Shown here: positions 15,781-20,880 of the stretch, one piece after another
Position numbering within the stretch: the first letter of the stretch is position 1
Layout of the letters: each line of letters begins with the position of its first letter
Origin: JALYGJ01 sp036558545
GTDB lineage: Bacteria > Chloroflexota > Limnocylindria > Limnocylindrales > CSP1-4
Length of the DNA: 20,880 nucleotides
Direction: 5' to 3'
NCBI GenBank assembly: GCA_036558545.1
Contig: DATBFJ010000006.1
Coordinates: 1 to 20,880 of the forward strand
Position numbers and translations under genes: made by a program
The notes under the pieces: model-generated
What the model saw: the letters and a program-made list of their open reading frames with translations, nothing else
What the model was told of the DNA's origin: nothing
Database searches by the model: none

Positions 15781-16649
15781 ACACCTTCGGAGGACCGCAG
15801 CCGGCGCCTCCCCCGGGTTATTCGTCGAACCCGCCGCCTCCCTTCCGACCTTCGTGGGCGCCGTCTCAGCCCGCGCCTGCACGCATGTCGCCGGGCAAGA
15901 TCGTCGCGGTCTTCGTTGGCGTGTTGCTGACCGTCGCGCTCATTGGTGGCATCCTCGTGATGCTCAGTGCGCCGCCGCCGCCGGTACCGCCGTGCCCGCC
16001 CAACCAACCATGCGCGCCAATTCCGTCCCTGCCGCCGGTCGCCGGTGGATCGCCACTGCCGATCGCCACGCCGCGGCCGCAGGGTTCGCCCGGGACCCTG
16101 CCAACGCCGGGCGCGCCCGTGCCATCCACGCCCACCAGCGATTCGCCACCGGTCGTTGCCAACACGCTCTACACGGACTCGTCGCTGGGTTACTCGTTCG
16201 AATACGACCCTGAGGTCTTCGACCTGACCGATCACAGCGACGGCTCGGCAGTTCTGAGTGGTCAGTTCTTCGACACGCAGATCTGGGTCGACGCCACGAC
16301 CGCCGACACGTCGACCTCGAAGATGATCGAGGACGAGCTGGGGTTCGTGGACCGATTCCTTATCGCCCGGGTGCCCGACACCGACACCTACGACGCTCTC
16401 CTGGGTCCCAGCATCGGCTACGTCGCGGGCCAGGGCGGCGTCTTCAGTGGCACGCTCACCAGCCGCGACGGGACCCCCGTCGCACCGGGCGGCGTGGCAC
16501 TCATTTCATCGACCGATGGCCGGATCACCGTCGCGGTCGTCGTCATCGTGGGCACACCCGACGCGCGCCAGGGCGGTGAAACGCAGGAACACGCCGTCCG
16601 CACGGCGGCCGACGACATCCTCAAGACGTTCAACTGGAACGCCCAATGA
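15777..16649 (+). CDS. Single-pass membrane protein with Pro-rich linkers and an extracellular domain
   Basis: The 290-aa product has a Pro-rich cytoplasmic head (about 1-38), one membrane helix IVAVFVGVLLTVALIGGILVML (about 42-63, given in part) and a long Pro/Ser/Thr linker (about 66-122). A globular C-terminal domain begins NTLYTDSSLGYSFEYDPEVF. That opening resembles PsbP/Mog1-like lipid- or protein-binding domains often found on tethered surface proteins. Three conserved-looking stretches follow, including IGYVAGQGGVFSG and ALISSTDGRITVAVVVIVG. The start is the ATG at 15777, which overlaps the stop of the PrsW-like gene. An upstream in-frame start at 15693 would lie inside that gene and is rejected. 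Its stop overlaps the sedolisin start. It may be the substrate, sensor or anchor partner of the neighbouring membrane and protease proteins. Confidence 0.72.
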   Translation: MNTFGGPQPAPPPGYSSNPPPPFRPSWAPSQPAPARMSPGKIVAVFVGVLLTVALIGGILVMLSAPPPPVPPCPPNQPCAPIPSLPPVAGGSPLPIATPRPQGSPGTLPTPGAPVPSTPTSDSPPVVANTLYTDSSLGYSFEYDPEVFDLTDHSDGSAVLSGQFFDTQIWVDATTADTSTSKMIEDELGFVDRFLIARVPDTDTYDALLGPSIGYVAGQGGVFSGTLTSRDGTPVAPGGVALISSTDGRITVAVVVIVGTPDARQGGETQEHAVRTAADDILKTFNWNAQ

Positions 16650-18397
16650 AGCGCGCACGAGCCCTCGAAATTGCGTTGCTGACCCTCGCCCTGGTCGGCT
16701 GCGGTGGCGCGGGCGGCCAGACACCCGCAGTTGGTGGCGCTAAGAGTGGGCCGGTGGGTGCGGCGGCCACTGCTGGCGTGGTTTCGAGCGATTCGGATCC
16801 GTCGGCTGCTCCTCAGGTCCTCGGCCCGACGCCGGGCGATGAGCAGGTGAACTTCAGTATCAGCCTGCAGCTGCCGGGCGAAGCCGCTATGAACGCCTAC
16901 CTTGCCGGTCTGACCCAACCCGGCTCGGAGTCCTATCACAAGTACCTCAGCGCTGACCAGTTCGGCGCACGCTTCGGCCTGCCGATGACGGACGTGCAGC
17001 GCGTCGTCCGCTGGCTGGCCGCCGCGGGGCTGACGACGACGACCACACCCCAGCGCACCTCGATCGGCGCGAGCGGCACCGCCGACCAGGTCAACGAGCT
17101 GCTGGGCATCACGCTGAGCGACCGGCTCAGCTCAACCGGCATCCGCTATCACGTTCCGGTTGGTGATCCACGGGTGCCTCGAGCCCTGGCCGGCCAGGTG
17201 GCAACGGTCGTTGGTCTGGACACGGAGCCGATCCAACACCCAATGAGCCACATCTACACGTCGGGCGTGCCCAACTCCGGCCTGACGCCGCAGCTCGTCG
17301 CGAGCGCGTACGAGATAACCCCGCTGCACGATGCGGGCGTGCTGGGACAGGGAATGGACATAGCCATCGTCTCGTTCGACACGTACACCGACTCTGACCT
17401 CCGTGACTTCGACCGGCAGATGGGTATCAGCGGCGCTCCTGATGTCAAACGAGTGACGCTGCCGGGCGGACCTGACTCGCCGGGCGATGGCGCAGGCGAG
17501 GTATCGCTTGATCTCGAAGTGATCCGCGGCATCGCTCCAGGCGCCCAGATAACCAGCTATGAAGGCGAGAACAGTGCCGAAGGCCTTGTACCGGTCATCC
17601 GGCGCATCGTCGCCGACGGCAAGGCCAAGATCATCAGCAACAGCTGGGGCTCCTGCGAGAACCGCAATAGCAAGGACGCGATGGCGGCAGAGGATCGCGA
17701 GCTGGCCGCGGCCTTCGCCGCCGGCATCAGCTACTTCAGCGCAAGCGGCGACGACGCGGCATACGACTGTCGGAGAGTCGACATCTCTGACAACCCGTTT
17801 GAGCGCGACATCACCCCGGGCGTCGACTGGCCCGCGGCAAGCGACAACGTCATCGCCGTGGGCGGCACGTACCTGACCGTCCGCCAGGACGGAACTTATT
17901 ACGACGAGGCCGGTTGGGAAGAACCCCTCGGCGGCGCCGGCTCGGGTGGCGGCCTGAGCAAGTACCAGCAACGGCCAACATGGCAGCAAGGCGCCGGCGT
18001 CGACAACGCCCAGAGCAACGGCAAACGCCAGGTGCCTGATGTCGCCGGCCCGGCCGATCCATCGAGCGGCTTCTTCGTCCTGTACACGGACCCGTCCCAG
18101 GGCCAGGTCAGCGGCCGCGTCGGCGGCACGAGCGCGGCGGCACCGTTCTGGTCCGCCTCGATGCTGCTGACGCAGCAATACGCACAGTCACAGGGAGTGG
18201 CTCAACTTGGGCCGCTGGGTCCGGTGCTCTACCAGGTCGCTTCTCAACAGCCCCCCGGTGCCGTGTTCCACGACGTGATCAGGGGCGGCAACCTGCTCTA
18301 CCAGGCCGGCCCCGGGTGGGATTACGCCACGGGTCTGGGAACGCCGCGCGTCACGCCGCTCGCCCAGGCGATCGTCGCTCTCGTTAAGGGGCAGTAG
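16646..18397 (+). CDS. Sedolisin (S53) family serine-carboxyl protease, predicted lipoprotein
   Basis: This 583-aa acid-type serine peptidase has a lipoprotein signal ending LALVGC, with lipobox Cys19, so it should be membrane-anchored outside the cell. A pro-domain of the S53 activation type spans about 60-200 (YLAGLTQPGSESYHKYLSAD). The catalytic region shows Glu285 and Asp289 in GEVSLDLEVIRGIAPGA, the oxyanion Asp369 in SASGDD and the nucleophile Ser496 in VGGTSAAAP. The C-terminal calcium site is marked by FHDVIRGGN and GPGWDYATGLGTPR. All key residues are present, so it should be active after self-processing of the pro-domain. The ATG at 16646 overlaps the previous stop (ATGA). The protein ends 13 bases before a convergent gene, with no clear terminator between. 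Confidence 0.93.
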   Translation: MKRARALEIALLTLALVGCGGAGGQTPAVGGAKSGPVGAAATAGVVSSDSDPSAAPQVLGPTPGDEQVNFSISLQLPGEAAMNAYLAGLTQPGSESYHKYLSADQFGARFGLPMTDVQRVVRWLAAAGLTTTTTPQRTSIGASGTADQVNELLGITLSDRLSSTGIRYHVPVGDPRVPRALAGQVATVVGLDTEPIQHPMSHIYTSGVPNSGLTPQLVASAYEITPLHDAGVLGQGMDIAIVSFDTYTDSDLRDFDRQMGISGAPDVKRVTLPGGPDSPGDGAGEVSLDLEVIRGIAPGAQITSYEGENSAEGLVPVIRRIVADGKAKIISNSWGSCENRNSKDAMAAEDRELAAAFAAGISYFSASGDDAAYDCRRVDISDNPFERDITPGVDWPAASDNVIAVGGTYLTVRQDGTYYDEAGWEEPLGGAGSGGGLSKYQQRPTWQQGAGVDNAQSNGKRQVPDVAGPADPSSGFFVLYTDPSQGQVSGRVGGTSAAAPFWSASMLLTQQYAQSQGVAQLGPLGPVLYQVASQQPPGAVFHDVIRGGNLLYQAGPGWDYATGLGTPRVTPLAQAIVALVKGQ

Positions 18398-18410
18398 TTC
18401 CGCAAGAGGT

Positions 18411-19598
18411 CTAGGTCCGGCGCGGGCCTTCGCGCGAGGCGGTCAGCATGAGGGCCGCCAGCAGCACGGTCCGCGGCACGATCGAGTCGATCTCCGTGTA
18501 CTCGCCGGGAGCGTGATCGGCGCCGCCGACCGGGCCGAGGCCGTCCAGGGTGGGCACGCCCATGCCCGACGTTGTGTTCGCGTCAGAGGCGCCGCCCGTA
18601 GCGGCATCGTGCAACTCGAAACCCAGCCGCGCGGCGAGTGACTGAGCGCTCAACGCCAGGGCGGCTGTCGCATCGCCCTTCTCCATGGGCCACCACCAGT
18701 GACGCCGAGTGACGGTGGTCACGACCTCGGGAACTGTGTTGCTCATGGCGATGGCCGTGATTTCGGCCTCAGCCGTTTCCATGTCCGCTCGCGTCGGTGC
18801 TCGCAGGTCGATCTCGAGTTCGCAGCGCTCCGCGATCACGTTCGGCCGCGTCCCGCCACTGACCGTGCCGACGTTGACGGTCACGCCCGGCCATCGGCCG
18901 TTGAGCGCGGTGAGGGCGAGAGTCTTGTGCGCCGCCTCGAGGATTGCGCTGCGCCCCTTCTCTGGCTCGACGCCGGCGTGCGCCGCGCGACCCTCGATCT
19001 GGACGATGAAATCGGCTATGCCCTTGCGCGCACTGACGATGTCGCCATTGTCGCGTGCCGACTCCAGCACGAAGCAGACGTCGACGTGCTCGGCCATCTC
19101 GCGGATGACCGGCGTGCTGGCGGGCGAGCCGATCTCCTCGTCCGGGTTGGCGAGATAGGTCACCCTGGCGAACGGCAGCGGCCCCATCGCCTGGAGCGCA
19201 CGGACCGCGTAAAGACCGGTCAGCAATCCGGCTTTCATGTCGTTGACGCCCGGACCATAAGCGCGGCCGTTGGCGGTGGAGAAAGGCCGCTCGGCGGCCG
19301 TTCCGTCGTCGAACACGGTGTCGAGATGGCCGATCAACAACGCATGGTCACCCCCGCCCTCGCCCTCCAAACCGCACACGACGGTGTCCCCGAGGTCCGC
19401 GTTGTGGTCAACCGTGACATCGGCGCCCATCGACTCCATCTGCGCCCTGAACCAGCTGCCAACCTCGTCGACACCTTTCTTGTTGTAGGTGCCGCAATCG
19501 ATGTTCACGAGCCGTTCCAGGTCCGCCAGGTAGGCGGGCAGCTGGGCGGTAATGAACGAGCGCAGTTGGTCGAGCTCTGAGTCGGTGACGCTGGTCAT
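18411..19598 (-). CDS. M20 family metallopeptidase (carboxypeptidase G2-like)
   Basis: The 395-aa zinc peptidase has the full M20 set: LIGHLDTVFD with His91 and Asp93, GPGVNDMKAG with the bridging Asp120, NPDEEIGS with catalytic Glu154 and metal ligand Glu155, Glu179 in LESAR, and the C-terminal ligand His362 in GGADHAPGEY. AAHAG with His207 lies in the lid/dimerisation domain. This pattern is closest to carboxypeptidase G2 and related enzymes that remove a C-terminal amino acid, often glutamate. The real substrate is unknown. No signal peptide is seen, so it is probably cytoplasmic. An in-frame ATG at 19631 would add eleven residues. The ATG at 19598 is preferred because it matches family N-termini and keeps the start clear of the divergent promoter. 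It is divergent from the Mur-ligase gene, 47 bases apart. Confidence 0.9.
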   Translation of the reverse strand: MTSVTDSELDQLRSFITAQLPAYLADLERLVNIDCGTYNKKGVDEVGSWFRAQMESMGADVTVDHNADLGDTVVCGLEGEGGGDHALLIGHLDTVFDDGTAAERPFSTANGRAYGPGVNDMKAGLLTGLYAVRALQAMGPLPFARVTYLANPDEEIGSPASTPVIREMAEHVDVCFVLESARDNGDIVSARKGIADFIVQIEGRAAHAGVEPEKGRSAILEAAHKTLALTALNGRWPGVTVNVGTVSGGTRPNVIAERCELEIDLRAPTRADMETAEAEITAIAMSNTVPEVVTTVTRRHWWWPMEKGDATAALALSAQSLAARLGFELHDAATGGASDANTTSGMGVPTLDGLGPVGGADHAPGEYTEIDSIVPRTVLLAALMLTASREGPRRT

Positions 19599-19630
19599 CG
19601 ACCAACCATAAGACCGATACGGGTCGTGCA

Positions 19631-19636
19631 TATACT
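19631..19636 (+). promoter_or_regulatory. Candidate -10 element giving a leaderless Mur-ligase mRNA
   Basis: TATACT ends only nine bases before the GTG at 19646, so transcription would start at or within a few bases of the start codon. No Shine-Dalgarno sequence can fit. The surrounding GCATATACTCCGGCG resembles the two promoters at 14134 and 14202. Confidence 0.5.
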
Positions 19637-19645
19637 CCGGCGACC

Positions 19646-20880
19646 GTGCGACTCGTTGAGATCCGCCTGCTCGACGGACCGAACATCTACCGACTCGAAC
19701 CAGCGGTCAAGATCGAGGTCGCGGTCGGACGGCGACGGACCTGGTATGGCCAGCGACTCCCGGGCAGACACGCGGTGGTGCGCCTGGGCAGACCGGTGAG
19801 AGCAGCCGATGCGCCTCGATCGGTCGCCGAGCTGGCCCGATGGGTGCGGCAGCTGCACCAACGCGCCCTGGCGAAACGCGTCCCGGTGACGATCCACCGC
19901 ACCAGCGACCCGGGCCACTGGATCGTGGCGTTTCCGTGGCGGCAGTTCGATCAGGCCGAGACGATCGCGCGCGCCGCCGTGCGACTGGCCGAGGATCCCG
20001 GCGATCGCTTGCTAGCGCGCGCGATCGCCAGCGTCCGCAACGCCGGCGGCCGCGTGCCGGAATGGGTCACCGACGACGAGCGCCGGCTCAAGATCGTCAG
20101 CGTCAGCGGCACCAACGGCAAGAGCACCACGGCACGCATGATCACGCACATCTGCCGTGTCGCGGGGATGCATGTCGGCACGACGACCACGGACGGCGTG
20201 CTGGTCGATGAAGAGTTCATCGAAGAGGGCGACTACACGGGGCCCGCTGGTGCGCGCTTCGTCTTCGCCAGGTCGGAGCTGAATGTGGGCGTGCTCGAGA
20301 CGGCACGCGGAGGGATCCTGTTGCGCGGACTCGGCTACCAGTCGAACGACGCCAGCGTTCTGACCAACATCAGCGCCGACCATCTCGACCTGATGGGCGT
20401 GCACACGCTGCCGGAGCTGGCGGAGGTCAAGTCCGTGATCTGCCGAGTCACGCGGCCCAACGGCGCCGTCGGGCTCAACGCGGACGACCCGCTCATCGCG
20501 GCCGTGGCTCGACACGTGAAGGCGCCGGTCTTCTTCTATACGGCCAAGGCGCCCAATAGGCGTGTCCGCGACCACCTTGCACGCGGCGGAACTGCATTCA
20601 CGATCGAAGACGGCGCCATCGTCGAACGCGCCGGCCGGCGAGCCACCAAGATCGTGGCGCTGGAGGAGGTACCGGCCACGTTGATGGGCCTGGCCAAGCA
20701 CAACGTCTCAAACGCGCTCGCCGCTGTCGCCGGCGCGCGAGCACTGGGCATCTCCGCAGGGGATGTTGCCGCGGGTTTGCGCGACTTCAAAAACACGGCC
20801 GAGCACATGCCCGGCCGAATGAACCTTTACGCCCGTGGCGACGAGCTGGCGATGATCGACTACGCCCACAACGAGGCCGG
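19646..20880 (+). CDS. Mur ligase family protein with cyanophycin-synthetase-like N-domain (3' end outside window)
   Basis: The frame is open from GTG at 19646 to the window end (411 codons). Residues 1-140 begin RLVEIRLLDGPNIYRLEPAV, like the N-terminal domain of cyanophycin synthetase. The ATP-grasp domain that normally follows is absent. The sequence goes straight to a Mur-ligase P-loop SGTNGKST (154-161). GDYTGPAGARFV, VLETARGGILLRGLGY and NISADHLDLMGVHTL then match the Mur-ligase half of cyanophycin synthetase. Such enzymes form amide bonds with ATP. Without the ATP-grasp half it cannot perform the two-step cyanophycin reaction, so it probably ligates a single amino acid type to an unknown acceptor. 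The start has no ribosome binding site but sits directly after a -10 element. Its divergent neighbour is an M20 peptidase that could hydrolyse a related bond. Confidence 0.82.
   Translation, partial: MRLVEIRLLDGPNIYRLEPAVKIEVAVGRRRTWYGQRLPGRHAVVRLGRPVRAADAPRSVAELARWVRQLHQRALAKRVPVTIHRTSDPGHWIVAFPWRQFDQAETIARAAVRLAEDPGDRLLARAIASVRNAGGRVPEWVTDDERRLKIVSVSGTNGKSTTARMITHICRVAGMHVGTTTTDGVLVDEEFIEEGDYTGPAGARFVFARSELNVGVLETARGGILLRGLGYQSNDASVLTNISADHLDLMGVHTLPELAEVKSVICRVTRPNGAVGLNADDPLIAAVARHVKAPVFFYTAKAPNRRVRDHLARGGTAFTIEDGAIVERAGRRATKIVALEEVPATLMGLAKHNVSNALAAVAGARALGISAGDVAAGLRDFKNTAEHMPGRMNLYARGDELAMIDYAHNEA

Noticed and set aside
17132..18178. 348-aa minus-strand open frame inside the sedolisin gene
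   Set aside because: It is antisense to the conserved catalytic domain and shows no recognisable motif.
18699..19580. 293-aa plus-strand frame opposite the M20 peptidase
   Set aside because: The minus strand shows every M20 active-site residue, so the plus frame is a shadow.

Overview
The window is GC-rich and densely coding on both strands, with many overlapping start and stop codons. Gene content and style point to an uncultured, soil-type lineage in or near Chloroflexota. This placement is inferred from the N-terminal style of the methyltransferase at the left edge, the AAA/TPR cyclase, the SipW-type surface module and the cyanophycin-synthetase-like Mur ligase. It is not proven.

Layout. 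(1) Positions 1-3146, minus strand: a cell-surface module. A SipW-type (S26B) signal peptidase is followed by a TasA/camelysin-like secreted protein, a small calcium-binding RTX-repeat protein and a cut-off SAM methyltransferase. Both secreted proteins carry the same N-terminal motif, so both look like clients of the peptidase. (2) Positions 3191-6946, plus strand: complete cobalamin-dependent methionine synthase, metH. A 317-base divergent spacer rich in palindromes separates it from the surface module. (3) Positions 14110 down to 6938, minus strand: the most unusual part. Four genes appear to form one operon: a 75-aa small protein with a strong ribosome binding site; a protein fusing a degenerate class I isoprenoid-synthase-like domain to a class II terpene-cyclase-like domain; a 1356-aa protein with two cyclase domains, an AAA/STAND ATPase and a TPR-like tail, laid out like mammalian soluble adenylyl cyclase; and a stand-alone class I isoprenoid-synthase-like enzyme with an intact DDxxD. 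The last two junctions are GTGA and ATGA overlaps, so production should be translationally coupled.

(4) Positions 14202-18397, plus strand: a divergent four-gene operon. It encodes a small conserved protein, a PrsW-like polytopic membrane protein with zinc ribbons at both ends, a single-pass Pro-rich protein with an extracellular domain, and a sedolisin (S53) lipoprotein protease. The last two junctions are ATGA overlaps. (5) Positions 19598-18411, minus strand: an M20 metallopeptidase like carboxypeptidase G2. (6) From 19646, plus strand: a Mur-ligase protein with a cyanophycin-synthetase-like N-domain but no ATP-grasp domain, cut by the window end and probably translated from a leaderless mRNA.

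Main interest: a candidate undescribed pathway that places an ADCY10-like cyclase/ATPase between two terpene-synthase-like enzymes, one carrying a dead duplicate of the other's catalytic domain. No tRNA, rRNA, CRISPR array, insertion sequence or clear riboswitch was seen.
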